Below, one piece after another: positions 20,321 to 32,475 of a stretch of 64,000 nt of DNA. Below the pieces are notes generated by a model, which saw nothing but the letters and a program-made list of their open reading frames with translations, searched no databases and was not told the DNA's origin. This DNA is from Apophysomyces variabilis. Taxonomy: Eukaryota; Mucoromycota; Mucoromycetes; Mucorales; Mucoraceae. The stretch spans positions 569,513-633,512 of the forward strand of contig MZZL01000398.1 of NCBI GenBank assembly GCA_002749535.1. Direction: 5' to 3'. Numbering within the stretch: the first letter of the stretch is position 1; the number at the start of each line of letters is the position of its first letter. A program made the translations under genes and the position numbers.

Positions 20321-23300
20321 TTACATGTTCATATGTCTAGCTAGCGCTTGGAATGCCTGAGCCGCTTTCTTATTCCGGCTTACACCTATGCCGTCCTGGT
20401 AGCATCTGGATATGCCGTGCAATACAAAATCCAAACCTGATTCCACAAGGCTTAATAACATATCAAATCCTAAGTTGACATTGAGCTCCTGACCACCCCA
20501 ACCATTTAAGTGGTACATTGCAACCATAAATTTTGCATGTGGTTCGAATGGAGCAGCTTCTGTAAATGATTTGTAGGCTTCTTCTTGAAGTACTTCTGCT
20601 TCTGATTGGTCTGTACAAGCCATCGCCAATTTATGCTTGATGTTTCCAATTTCCAAGTCTGCTATCGGGCCAACATTATTGCTACGAGCAAGCTGATACC
20701 ATTCTAATGCTTTGTAGTTGTCGATGCCGAAATCCTCGTGGTATCCCTTCTCGAGATATTTGCCAACAGCAAGAGCAGCTTTTGAATCCCCAAATATACC
20801 GGCAATAGCATAATGCATAAATGCTTCCTTGTAATTCTGTGCAAGGGCAAAGCAACCATCTACACGTGGAAAGGATAAGCCAGCGTGGTAAATATTTCCC
20901 AGTTCTCGACACGCTTCAAACACAGGAAATTCGATTGCCTTCTCAAATGCTTGGACAGCCTTCTGATACTCCTCCATTCTCCACCAAAGTCTCCCTAGTT
21001 CGTAGTGAGCGGCATAGTAGCCTTTTTCTGCTGCCTTTCCCAGATGTTGAACTGCTTGTGCCACGTCGACTTTTGTACCTTTCAAGCCATAACTGTACAT
21101 GTATCCCATTCCAAACAAACTCTCTACTCCGTTTTTACGCGCCATATGTTGCACCAATGCCAGCTCTCGCCTTTCCTCAGCATCTAGGCTGTGGAGCTCA
21201 TTGAAATCCTTTTGCGCTTTGTGTTCGTTATATTGTTGAATATGCCACGCACCTTCTTTATGGCGGGACAAGGAAATTGCCTCTTCTTGGTATAGGTGCA
21301 GACCGAAGCCAAAATCTCTCAAGTAAAGCCTCTTGCCATTATCAAGACATCTTCGGCTTTCGAAAGCAACAATATCGCCTCTTTGAACATAATCCGCCTC
21401 ATTGGTGGAACTATCCTTTGTTTCTTCCTGATGATTCTTGTTTAACAACTGTGGACAATCTACTTTTACAGATTAGTGATCAATATACATGACTATTTCT
21501 TACTGTTACTGTTGTCTGAGTTCCTTTGGCTATCATCAATACTGTTGTTCTCTGGGCAGCGTATTATCTTCCTAGAAGAAAAACCAATAAGTAAATTCAC
21601 ACTAAGTTCCATTAAACGTATTAAACCATTGGAAGTCTATATCTGAAAGTGTTTCGTCTTTTTCACTCGTAGGATCTATGGTTCGAATATGGAACATTCC
21701 GCCTTCCTCTCGCTGAGTTACAGCAATCAAATTTGTTCCAACATTGACAAGCGGAATGCTTTGTTTTTTTATATGTCGTAACAACACCAGGTCTCCGTAT
21801 CTTACAAACCGACTTCGTGAGTTTTCCAAGTCGTTCCTAGAAGTCATGGGGAGAATGCAAATGAAGGAACCGATCGCTGCTTCTGAAGCTGTCACTTCAA
21901 GTTCATCTTAATAGTGGTTGTTAATTAGCGTCATTTCCCTCTAAGATCTAATTACCATGCTCTTCCGACACTGATAACGCATGGTTATGTTGCGATTCGT
22001 CAGGGTCCTCATACTGTTTAAATCTCCATGAACCATCATCTTCCATAAAAAGAAGGATTCCCCATCGACAGATAGATGTATGTCCCTTATTGAGCACTCT
22101 GCTAGCTAAATGGTTATCCAGTTCCCGACTGTTAGAACAGTATATGCATATCATCTGTTGGAAGTGCTTAGCTTTACAGTCGTATCCAGTTAATATAGAC
22201 TTACTTTATCATTCACAACGTCTTCCACGACAGAAAACCCAAATTCAGCGCACGCTTTGCGGCAGAAATCTATTGCAGTTTCCTTATCTGAGGATACTTT
22301 ATGTAGCAAAGTATCGTACAATGCCTCTGTCTGCATTTATTCTGTTGAATAGGCAATTCTGTTTCCTCGGAAATAGATTACCTGGACGAAATTTCTTTGC
22401 ACAGACTCTTTGAATTCGTTCTCTTCGAGATAGCGGCGATGACTTATTATTTGTAATAAATAATTATAACAAATACGACTGTCTCCCATGATGACGTTTT
22501 CGTAGACCTCTTGTACCTTGCATCGTCGATCTTCATCTAGCAGCTCATAAAGTGGCTTCAGGCCTTTGGTCTGAATGGTAACCTGGTGTGATTTAATCGT
22601 GCTGGTCCAAGCCTTTACTCCTTTCCAAAACAGTGTCTGAGAATCGCCACCTGGAACGATTTAACACCCTATTAATCCAACAGCTTTCTTGTAGAGATAA
22701 TACCTATTGCGTTCCAAAATTCACTCTTTCTAAGCGATTCACCGACTGTAGTAGTCATGCTTGTCTTTGAAAGACTATTTTTGACTTTGCTCAGAGCGCT
22801 GCCTCCCGTCATATGCAAGCTCTCTTGATAAGACTCTATATGAGACTCTATATGAGACTCTATTTCTAGCACGAATTCATAGGCTTCTTTTCCATTGCAA
22901 TTTCCAGGTTTTTAAGCTGCTCATACCTTCACCAGAACTATGTTTCTGCAATACTGATTGTTGCTTGTGATATTGATTAGAGACTTTATACACGATTCTG
23001 CCACCTATAACATAGTTTGAGCGTTGCAAAGAATCGACTCTCGCACTATGGCTTACCGTATTTTATGCAAGTAGGATAATAATAGCCGAACGCTTGAAAG
23101 ACATCCTGTAACGCATAGAAAGTGCTGTGGTCACGGTCACCTATGCTTAGAGCCTTGTCGATGGCATTTTTAAACTGGTCGGTTGCCGCGATGAACTCGT
23201 CGTACAAATTTAGCTGCAATAGGTGGATTGTTGTCAGTAGTTTTACCCTTTCCTCGATTGATAGATTTAAACTGACCTCTTTATAGACTACATAAGCAAC

Positions 23301-25687
23301 ACCATACGTAACTTGGGACTTGGAATGTCGAGAAGGACTAGCGATCCTGCGTTCTTCGTACGAGCCTCTAGCACCAGCCCTAAATCCGTAACTTCCAGGA
23401 AGATCGTGATCGGACTCGATGTCCAATGACGTATACTTTCTGATATCGGTCAGGTCTGCCACACACCGTTCCACTCGCTCCATGTCAGGTTGCTTAGAAA
23501 ATTGACGGAGCATAATCATTTTAGAGAAATCGTCGCTCTTGCTAAGCTTCAGTGCGAAATCTTCAGCGTTTAACCCATCAATATGGAGTCCTTTTGGTAG
23601 TTCAGGAAACTCAGGCGGTACACCATTCTCAGCGTCGTATATTCTTTGTATTTGTAAACTCTGATCTTGATCTAATAGTTCGTATATAGGTCTCAAGGAC
23701 TTATATTGAATCCGCTTTTGGTTTTCCTTAACAGAGTCGATCCAGTCTTGGCAGCCAGTAAAGCTGGCACTCCCTCCTGTATAACACTGTTAAAAAGGCA
23801 CTATGTCATTTGTCCAAAAACTTTTCAATAACAACGTACCAATTGTCTCGATACCGATCATCCGGCCACTTACTCCTTTTTTAAGTTCTCTATCAACGGC
23901 AAATATACCATCTTGAGTCATCCAACCAATACATGAGTCGTTTTGCTGAACATCAAAGACAACACGCCCGCCTAAGAATCATAGCTAATTAGAGCATGCA
24001 TATGAACTGATCAGGTATATATTACCGAGAGCAATTACGGAAGGATAGAAATATCCAAACTGTTCAAACACTTCCTGTAACGCTTGATATTTCTCTTTGT
24101 CCGAACGCTTACTCAATGCCTTGGCAATACGTTCTTTGAGTTTGTCAGTCCCTTTGATAATTTTTCGGTCAAAGACTAGCTTCATTGAACTTCGTTAATC
24201 GTGATAATTGATCTTGCCAAACTTTTCGCGTTCTTAAGGGTATATTGACTACATCTTTTACAGTATGCTCACCTCTCTGTAAGTCACGTACATGACAAAG
24301 TAATCTGTACCACGCGTAGCAGGCTGCAATTCTCCTCCATATCGCTCTATATGACTTGCTATGGCACTTCTGATAAACCCACTACTGCCGGCCGGAAATT
24401 CGCAAACCTCATCCTCGATACAAGAGTGAGTATTGCGATCAGTTCCCAGCATTGTTCTTCGTAATTTGCATTCAATTCGTGGTTTTCCATTACCAGATAC
24501 CGTCTTTATCAATTTGCTGATGTTGCTAACATCGCTTAATTCTATAACATCCTCAATCGTTTGATAACCGCCGAAACGGACTCCTTGCGCAACTCCCAAA
24601 CGACTACGGACTTGTGCCAGCTGTACAAGGGCCATGGAAGGGTCACTCAGATTCTTCGGAGCAATGATGGAAGAAGTGTCATGGGTAGCATATCGTAATC
24701 TATATATTCGCTTCACTTCTGATTTGGCTCCATGATCTAGGAGATCATATATAGGCTTTACATCAAGTGGCATAATCAGGTCCGGATATAGCGCGATACT
24801 GTTTATCCAACCATCAACATCGCCCTTATTGTGAAGTAGCGTTGTGTCACCTCCTGTAAAAAATGCTGGCAATCAGAACGAAAACGTGATATTTGGTTGC
24901 ATATAGTACCATAAGCCAGCCACGGTGCCCTTCTCCCTAAAACCTTCGCAATTATGTCCTGGGTATCTCCATATACTTCCTGAGATAGGTAGTACCAAAA
25001 CTGACCGCCTACGGGTGGATATTAGGTTGATAATCAAATGTATTTCTTGCTAACCTGTAGCAATCCAATATGGATAATAATATCCGTATTCCCTAAAAGT
25101 CCGCTGCAATTCGACGAATTTTTTCTCATCGTGAGGCTGCTGTAGCGCATGTTCGACCGCGTTTGTGAATTCTTTGGTTGGTCTAAGGGCGGATGCAGGA
25201 AAGAGAATCTACTATGACTGATTCATGACACTTTTCAAAGCTAACTTTTGACCTACATATTGATAGCAAACGAAGACTTTTCTGGCTTCATTGTCGCTTT
25301 CATGCTTTCTAGAGTTCCTCTCAGCATCGGTTCTGAACTCGACAGTTCCAGGTGATGACCCAAGTGTACAAGGTTCGCGCCACAATAACCCAGAAGTGAA
25401 CCGTGTAATGTAGCCATATTGCTCCGGCTTAACGCAAGACATGGCTCTAAGTGAAAGGTTGAATCCGTTTTTGGGGTATCGGTAGATGTTTTGACTCGGA
25501 TCTATTTCAACAGCCTGTTTGCTGGCCGGTTGGTTATAGACGTCGGTTCCATATAGCCACTCAGGAGGTATATCCAGATGTGTCTTCGCTGGCTGCAAAT
25601 AAGTCAGTCCTCACATAGACAGCCTGTGAACAACTCGCTTCTCACATTATTTTTGACTCTGTGCATTGTTTTTTTTGCTTGTTCCAT
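20321..25687 (-). CDS. Mosaic protein: three MACPF-like modules, FAR1-type zinc domain, MIR-like and Sel1 repeats
   Basis: About 17 exons can be chained with consistent phases from ATG 25687 to TAA 20321, giving roughly 1,490 residues. Three tandem modules follow one plan: a VxYVxYxE-type strand, then EFxxAIxxAL, a helix, FxxFGYYYPxxIxxGG, a Trp-containing helix (DWIDSV, AWTSTI, GWINSI), and LxPIYELLD. This resembles the C-terminal half of MACPF domains. Next comes a FAR1/MULE-type zinc domain: AEFGFSVVEDVV, MICIYCSNSRE, TSICRWGILL, DGSWRFKQYE, HNHALS. MIR-like segments (YGDLVLLRH, RGDIVAFESRR) follow, then about six Sel1-like repeats (GYYAAHYELGRLW and similar). I infer a scaffold or recognition protein; pore formation is not shown. 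Exon 1 (25687-25646) and the junctions near 21630 and 21510 are the weakest. It could be two genes. Key junctions: 25592-25257, 25208-25055, 25008-24910, 24853-24273, 24179-24026, 23971-23840, 23776-23277, 23213-23057, 23004-22927, 22865-22704, 22650-22382, 22330-22205, 22154-21956, 21906-21627. Confidence 0.7.
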
Positions 25688-26683
25688 GGAAAGCAGTGCA
25701 AAACGCTTTCTCAAAGCGTTCTTGTATTTAAGCAAATGTATTTGTGAAACAAAGTTAGAGTTTCACGGGTGTAAACGTATACTTGTAGGCAAGCGGGCAC
25801 CATCCCGAGCTTCATTAGAAATAACCCAAGAAGTTATCCTTGCGATATGAAACCGGTCCTAACGTACATAGGCAGATGATGCCATGTATCACCCATGATT
25901 TTGCGAGGTGTTCACTACGATAAATCTATAAGACGCTCATACTATGTTGGCTGACACATTTAGAGTTAATTGTGTTAAAAGTGATGTTGTTGTTTCTCAA
26001 TAGCAATAAGAATTTGTAGTTGCTCTATCACGTGCAACAGTGGGACAACGTATGAGGAACGTGTGACATAGTGAATCTAACGCATCGGTTGAGCCTTTAT
26101 ATGGCTCGAAAGAGAGGAAACACAGACAACCAATACATTGTGTGTCAAGCTATTTTTGAAATAATCCCGTTAATAATATCTTATTTTCTGAAGAATATCA
26201 AACGTTAGGTGGAACGCACCGGGGTATGAATCGGCGAGCTAAACGTCAATTGCCGCCGGATAGTCAAAAGAGAAGCCAAGTTATTTCAGTATTCGAACTC
26301 TGCTCGGCTGATTCCCTTTTTCTCTAAGCGAGGATGCCTATGAACGTAGAAAAGGTGTTCAAATTGAGTGGCAAAACTTGATGCAATACATCCCTTGCTG
26401 AAAAATTGCACGCTATGTAGCAACCGCAACTAATTCTTAAAGTTATTTGAGTCCATGGTTGGTTTCTATGCCTAGGATTGTCCTTTCTTGGTGCCGACTC
26501 CAGACATACCTGTGTCTCTCACTTCATCTGTTCTATCTATCTCTATATATGTTTTACCAAGTGCAACAGTATAACATCAATAGGAAACCTTCCTTCTTCG
26601 AATGAGTCCATGTAGGCCAGATTAGTTTACATCTTTTCTCGTCATTAACAATATATATACATATATATTTCTAATGAAACCAG
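25688..26683. other. Intergenic
   Basis: Upstream region of the mosaic gene and 3' flank of SED5. An AT dinucleotide-like stretch (atatatatac) lies near 26651-26667. No gene supported. Confidence 0.45.
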
Positions 26684-27958
26684 CTACATAATTAGCGTAA
26701 ATACCATAAAGAAGAATACAATAGTAACAAAGATTTTGATGATCAGCCATCGGTTCGAGCTGATGTTAGTGTAATATTTGAGCAGCTCCCTTTGAGCACC
26801 CATGACATTCATTTCAATGTCATCCGTATTTTGATCAATCCTAATCAGCAATCTATCTCAGAACAAACCCATCAAACCGTCATCTAGCTTACCGCTGTAC
26901 GGTCTCTCGTTGCTCAGCTACCATGGTTGCCAGTTGTTGAAATATACTACCTAGCTCAGCAATGGTGCTCTCAATACTGTCGATCGCTGTTGATCTGCTC
27001 TCGATGTATCGATCATTTTCCAAAACCATCATCTGTTCCTGTTGTTGTTGTTGCGTAAGCATGGGTATACCCAGAGATAATGTCGATTCCTGTTGTTCGA
27101 GCTCTGGCTTAAAGTTTTCATTCGGAGACTCTCGTCCACCGGCATTAGGGCGTCGTCGCGCTTTCATCAACGGTGAATTCGCTAAAGCTCGTTAGCACAC
27201 CTGGTTCTTACCAGTGTTCCCACTTAGCATCATACCTAAGGTTTGATTCGATGCTTGTTCCGCAGCGGAAAACAAAAATTGATCCCTTTTGTCTTTCGTT
27301 AGTTTCATATTCTATAAGGATAACCGTGTGAGAATCGAAAACGTTATCAGATGTCATCGGTCTTTCATACCTCTGTGCGGATCTCTAGCACGTCTTTGAA
27401 ATTCATCGATGTGTCGGCTAGTTTGCTCTGCAAGGCTACAACCACGTTTGAAGTATGCTCGGACGCCTGCTTAGAGGGCTGCTTTTGACCTTTGGTATAT
27501 TCCTGAAGCATTGCGATCTGTTTATTAAGTTTCGCAATGTCTTGTTTTATAATAAACGTCAGCTCCTATTATGTCGCTATTAACGTTTGTCACTTATAAG
27601 GTAAGTACACCAACACTGATTTCCACGGGTTTATCGTCGAATAACGTCTTCCGTTTGGCCACTGTGAGTCGTTTTTTCCAAACATCAGTCGTCAGATTAT
27701 CTTCTTTCCTTGTGCTAAACTCATCTTACGTTTTGTCAGTTTTTCGAGCTTTCCTGTTGTACTAGATATGTTGCGACTAATTTCTGCTGCCATCATGGAG
27801 AAGTCGCTGCGGGTATGATGACGCTGTTTTGCAGACGGAGAACCAGGCCGTGGCGATGAGAGCAGTGCCCGCCGTTCCAAGGCGGAAGGCATGTGGCTGC
27901 GTGATCGTATACGTTCTACGACAGCGTGGAATTCGTTGGTTCGATCTTTGAAAGTCAT
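26684..27958 (-). CDS. SED5: Syntaxin-5 / Sed5 Golgi Qa-SNARE
   Basis: Six exons (27958-27730, 27661-27615, 27565-27371, 27311-27212, 27181-26893, 26840-26684) give 338 residues, close to yeast Sed5 (340). The N-terminus MTFKDRTNEFHAVVERIRSR is the Sed5/Sly1-binding peptide type. The Habc region follows, then MMVLENDRYIESRSTAIDSIESTIAELGSIFQQLATMV, the SNARE motif with its zero-layer Gln in ETVQRIDQNTDD. A C-terminal anchor (WLIIKIFVTIVFFMVFTLIM) ends the protein. Sed5 drives ER-to-Golgi and intra-Golgi fusion with Bos1, Bet1 and Sec22. A poly-Gln patch (QQQQQ) sits between Habc and SNARE. The exon 2 donor (GTTGGT) is non-consensus but keeps frame. Confidence 0.93.
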
Positions 27959-28026
27959 GGCAATGGATACGAAGTAAGCTTTCCTGGAGCCAGTCACCTT
28001 CAACCACAATTAAAAATGGGAGAAAT

Positions 28027-28575
28027 TCATGAGCCAATAGTAGACCTGCAGATTGGCATCTGACATTCGAGTAGAGAGTATCGTACAGATTATGCAGATT
28101 GCCTTCCCAGATCAAAGGCGATATGATTTACCTTAATTGAATCCAGTGCCATTTCACGGTTGCAACAACAGCGGCATTTTTTCCTATTTCTGTTGCCTTC
28201 AGTAAGAATCCGCACCATGTAAAGTCTTTTGGTACTAGCGGCAGAAAATCAATGATAAAGTCCGTCTGCAAACATGAAATTTGGGAATGAGAGTTCAGGT
28301 AAAAAAGGAATGCGCGAATATTAGATCCCAAAACAAATCTTCTTGGATAGTCTTTGATCTGATTACTTGCGTTTGGCTCTCCTGGAACACAGCGTTGCGG
28401 ACATGGTGCATACGGCGAAGTGCAACAGCGTGGTTACGGGATTCAAGTTTTTGCCTCTCTTCAGCCAAGACACGAAGGTTCTGTGCATCTGGAATAAGGA
28501 TCGCCTGTCGATACTAGCTCTTTAACCCGGAATAGTATCAATAAAGCGCGTATGTGACCCAATCTCTGCAATCAT
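28027..28575 (-). pseudogene. Possible broken gene upstream of SED5, family unknown
   Basis: Spliced pieces read well as protein: YRQAILIPDAQNLRVLAEER, SRNHAVALRRMHHVRNAVFQESQTQ (to 28377), then after a GTAATC...TTGCAG intron TDFIIDFLPLVPKDFTWCGF, ATEIGKNAAVVATVKWHW, and a short last exon ending TGA at 28027. Upstream, an ATG at 28575 opens MIAEIGSHTRFIDTIPG, which stops. The downstream frame would continue it only across a one-base shift and a TAG. Either the gene is disrupted near 28515-28530 or its 5' exons lie elsewhere. I do not recognise the family. Confidence 0.35.
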
Positions 28576-29567
28576 CAATATGTAGCGTTGGCGACAGGGT
28601 CGCTTTGTTTCAAGCACTCAGTAGTGCAACATTTAAAGCATTCTTGCTACATGGCCAGCTGTCCATCTTCAGATTCTGCTCTATTGGACACCGTTACATC
28701 GGTAAAGTTCAAAACATTTTTTTCGGCGCTTGACCCTGTCTCCTTTCAAAGTCTGTCACAAATCTCCACGCGTACAGGCTGCAGTGTCGTTTCTAAGTGG
28801 GACACATAAAGAGATCATAGAAAACCCGCTATCAATATTGTGTATCGGTCTGGCAAAGGAACCGTTGACATAAAAAGATACTAAATGACTCCCGATTGGA
28901 AAATGGCTTTACAAAGGCTAGCCTGTGCGCTATGGCGCTTTGAGTGTAGTAAAGCTGATCTGGTTGCCATTTGATAAGGTATATTCTCTATCGCTGTTTA
29001 TAACAATGATTGACAATGAACCCATCTTTGACTAGGACTTGCAATGGTTTCTGCGATAGAGGAAGCAGGAGGTTGTACCTTTAGTATCATTGGATTTTGC
29101 GCTTATGAACTAATCTAAGACTAAGTGCTTTGCATTGCACAGCTAAGCTGCCTTCTTTTTTAATTGAGTTTACATATACGATTCCTTGTAGCCTGATCAA
29201 TGCAAATTGCTTTACGTTGATGCAGCTGGTGAAATTAGAGCTGATTAATAGATTGCTTTTAACTATGCTTTTTGTTGCAACGAGACATTATTTGTGTTTG
29301 CTGCAAGATTTGAGGGAGCGCTCCATGAGTACCTCGCTTTCCCTGCGCAGGTACACGTTGTGCAACCTGAATTGGAGCATTAACTGACTTCCGCATTTAA
29401 GTTCCGAATTTCCTTTAATAGGTTTGCGGGGAACCGAGTTTTGATTGGCTCAATGACAGCAATCTTTTCCTTCACATGAAAATATGAAATCGTTTACTCA
29501 TTATTACAAAATCCTCTCTTTTGCCTGACACCTGGCCTTTCTTGTTCTTCTTCCACACTATAACTGT
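28576..29567. other. Intergenic
   Basis: Shared 5' region between the uncertain minus-strand gene and the carnitine acetyltransferase gene. A CCAAT-type motif (gattggct on the + strand) is near 29443-29450. No gene supported. Confidence 0.4.
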
Positions 29568-31724
29568 ATGAGTGCTCCTACTTTTTCGCTTCAGCATACG
29601 TTGCCACGTTTGCCGGTTCCTTCACTAAAGGAAAGTTGCGCTCTGTATTTGAGGTCTATCCAACCGCTCCAAACAGAGGCAGAACACGCTAAAACAAGAC
29701 AAATTGTGGAGGATTTTGTTTCGTCTGAACTTGGCAAGTCCTTGCAACAAAGACTCATCGATATCGACCGTAGCTCCCCTTACAACTGGCTAGAAGACAA
29801 CTTCTGGCTAAGAAAAGGTAACATAGACATTCTATTACTGTATCATTTACTTAGGAAAGCTACGTAGCTTACCTGGAATGGCGTGATCCGCTCATGGTCA
29901 ACAGCAATTGGTATATCTTGGGCCAAGACGACGAAAAGCATCCGCAAATTCTCCTGACTAATGACACTCCCATAAAATCTGGTGAATTTTCCTACTTCCA
30001 AGTCCGCAGGGCAGCCCATATGATTTACCACGGTCTGGAATACAAAGAATCAATCGACAAGTAAGCAAAACTGGAGTATGTTAAAAGACTTTGATACTAA
30101 CTTGCTCCAAAAAGGCAGACTTTGCCAGTGGATATGATGCGAGGCGGAAAGGCTCAATGTATGTGGCAATATAGCCGGTACATTGGCGTGACCCGCGTTC
30201 CACTTCATCACTGCGACACCCTCGTGCAGGAAGACCCGGCTACACTTCATCATATCATTGTACTGGTACGGGACCAGATATATAAACTCATGGTATACCG
30301 CCCAGAAGGCGATCAGTGGGTGAGGTTGACGACAGATGAAATCGAAAGGTAGAGTCAACAGTGTGTAACATGAACATCAGAGATTTAACCTAAAAACCCC
30401 TTCAAAGTGGCCTTCTGGCAATTGTCCGACATGCTCAACAACTTCGAAATCCTCAACCAGCTGTACCTCTATTGACATCCTGGGATCGTGACAACTGGGC
30501 ATTGGCTCGTAACCATCTTCTCACTTTGGACCCGTCTAATAGAGATGCATTGAATACCATTGAGACCGGCCTCTTCGCAGTGGCTCTGGACGACCATAAT
30601 AGTGGTAATGAATTAGCTTCACGTACCCGCACTATGTTCTGCGGGCACCAAGGTCTAGGTAACGGGCATAATCGCTGGTACGACAAATCTTATACTCTCA
30701 TTGTGGAGAACAACGGCAAGTGTGGTGTATCTGGAGAGCACTCGCCTGTTGATGCCTTGACCGTGAGCTATCTATTTGACCATATGCTTAAGACACCTTG
30801 CACAGGGCAGTTAAGCACTGCAGCTGTTGCTGCCGATAAATCTGTTACAGAAGAAGTCCACCACCTGAAGTGGACAGTCGATGACCAGATGGCCAAATAC
30901 ATCAGCGAAGCCCAAGTGTCAGCTGATGCAACTGCCGCGAACTCTGATTCAGACGTGCTCTATTTTGATGATTTTGGTACAAGTTGGATTAAGAAAGTTG
31001 GCAAGGTTCCACCAGACGCATTCTTCCAGATGGTCCTTCAGCTTACTTACTACCGTCTGCACAAGAAAGTGACGGCAACTTATGAAACCGCCTCAACAAG
31101 AAAATATTTACGCGGACGAACGGAAACAATTCGCACATGCAGTATTGAAAGCAAGCAATTTGTCGAAGGCTGGTCAAACCCTGATTTAGATGTAAGTATA
31201 GTAAGAAAAAACTTACAGAATAGCAATATTTATTTTTCCCTTCGTATTAACCGTAGGCGAAAGCGAAATACGAGCTTCTCGTAAAAGCCACGGCTGCTCA
31301 TCGAAAATATACCCAAATTGCAAGCGACGGCCATGGTTGTGATCGACATCTGATGACGCTACGCCTACTTAATGCTGACCACCAGATTCGATCGCCTGCA
31401 ACCGGTAAAATTGAGACGGTTCCGATACATCCTATTTTCAAAGATCCGATCTATGCGGAATCTCAGACCTGGCGACTAAGTACATCAGGTTTACATGAGG
31501 GAATTCGCCTCATGGGAACCGGATTCGGCGCAGTGTACCGAGATGGATATGGCATAAACTACATGCCTGCTCCCAACGTCGTTAAATTCGGCATTGAATC
31601 CAAGCGAGTGCCGGAGACTGTCTCAACGAAAACATTTGTGGAAACGCTTCGTCAGACCTTGCGCGATATGAGAGCAGTCTGCGAAGAGGTGAACAACCCA
31701 AATCAAAAAGAATCCAAATTGTGA
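29568..31724 (+). CDS. Carnitine O-acetyltransferase, peroxisomal (PTS1)
   Basis: Five exons (29568-29817, 29868-30060, 30115-30348, 30408-31191, 31257-31724) give 642 residues. The choline/carnitine acyltransferase pattern is complete: LPRLPVPSLKESCALYL at the N-terminus, NWYILGQDD, DMMRGGKAQCMWQYSRYIGVTR, the catalytic block GVSGEH337SPVDA, TYETASTRKYLRGRTETIR for carnitine/acyl-CoA, and the STS motif in RLSTSGLH. It interconverts acetyl-CoA and acetylcarnitine, moving acetyl units out of peroxisomes during growth on fatty acids or acetate. The C-terminus ends in Ser-Lys-Leu, a canonical peroxisomal PTS1 signal. No N-terminal mitochondrial presequence is evident in this reading, although an alternative upstream start could add one, as in yeast CAT2. 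Confidence 0.93.
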
Positions 31725-32475
31725 GATAATAAATTAAACCCGTTAGAGCATAACTTAACTTGTCACGTTCATTATATGGGCCATGCAATGGCAAGGACAC
31801 GTAAACACAGGAATAATCGACCTAATTCGCCTAATCATGTGAATCAGATTGATGTATTGGTTATTCACCCGTTGTGGATAATTGAAGCAATGGAAAACTG
31901 TTTGTACCATTTTGTCTCTGCAGTAGTGAGCTATATCAGTTACTGAAAGTCCAGCTTCGGTTTAGAGGCTATATCAACGTCCAATTCGAATTTTGCCATG
32001 ACGCATTTTACAATACAGTCAGGCAGCTTTGTCTGTCATCAAATACCACGTTCCTGTCCCTTTAGGCTTCAGGTAGATCTAGACGCATATCCCACACTTG
32101 TTCCACCTACGTATCGATAATATATGTTCATGAATAAGCTACAACCGTTTAAAACAACTATCACGCTCTACATCTGGCTATGAGAATAGCACCTGTCCTG
32201 AACGCTTTAAGTATATTAAAACGCCTGATATTAGCAGAAAAGAATGACTGTATTTTCATACATCTTATCAATTATTTGTGAAACTGGATTGATAGAAATA
32301 AACACTCATTCGTACAGATAGCCTCCTTTGTCTATACACAAGAGAGAAATTTTGCCTTGCCTGTATATTTTCTCGTTTGCGATATAATGCAAATAATCGG
32401 TGATTACTAGTTTACAACATTGGAATAAGTTTCATATACAGTATTTAAGTCAAAAGACCATAAGATCCCTGACAC
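31725..32475. other. Convergent intergenic region
   Basis: 3' flanks of the carnitine acetyltransferase (+) and arrestin (-) genes. AT-rich, with no coding signal. Confidence 0.5.

Noticed and set aside
22828..22866. CRISPR-like or satellite array at the gactctatatga repeats
   Set aside because: Fewer than three 12-bp units, and they encode an ESHI repeat in an exon of the mosaic gene.
27571..27765. Plus-strand frame across SED5 exon 2
   Set aside because: Overlaps the supported syntaxin exons and introns on the other strand; no motif.
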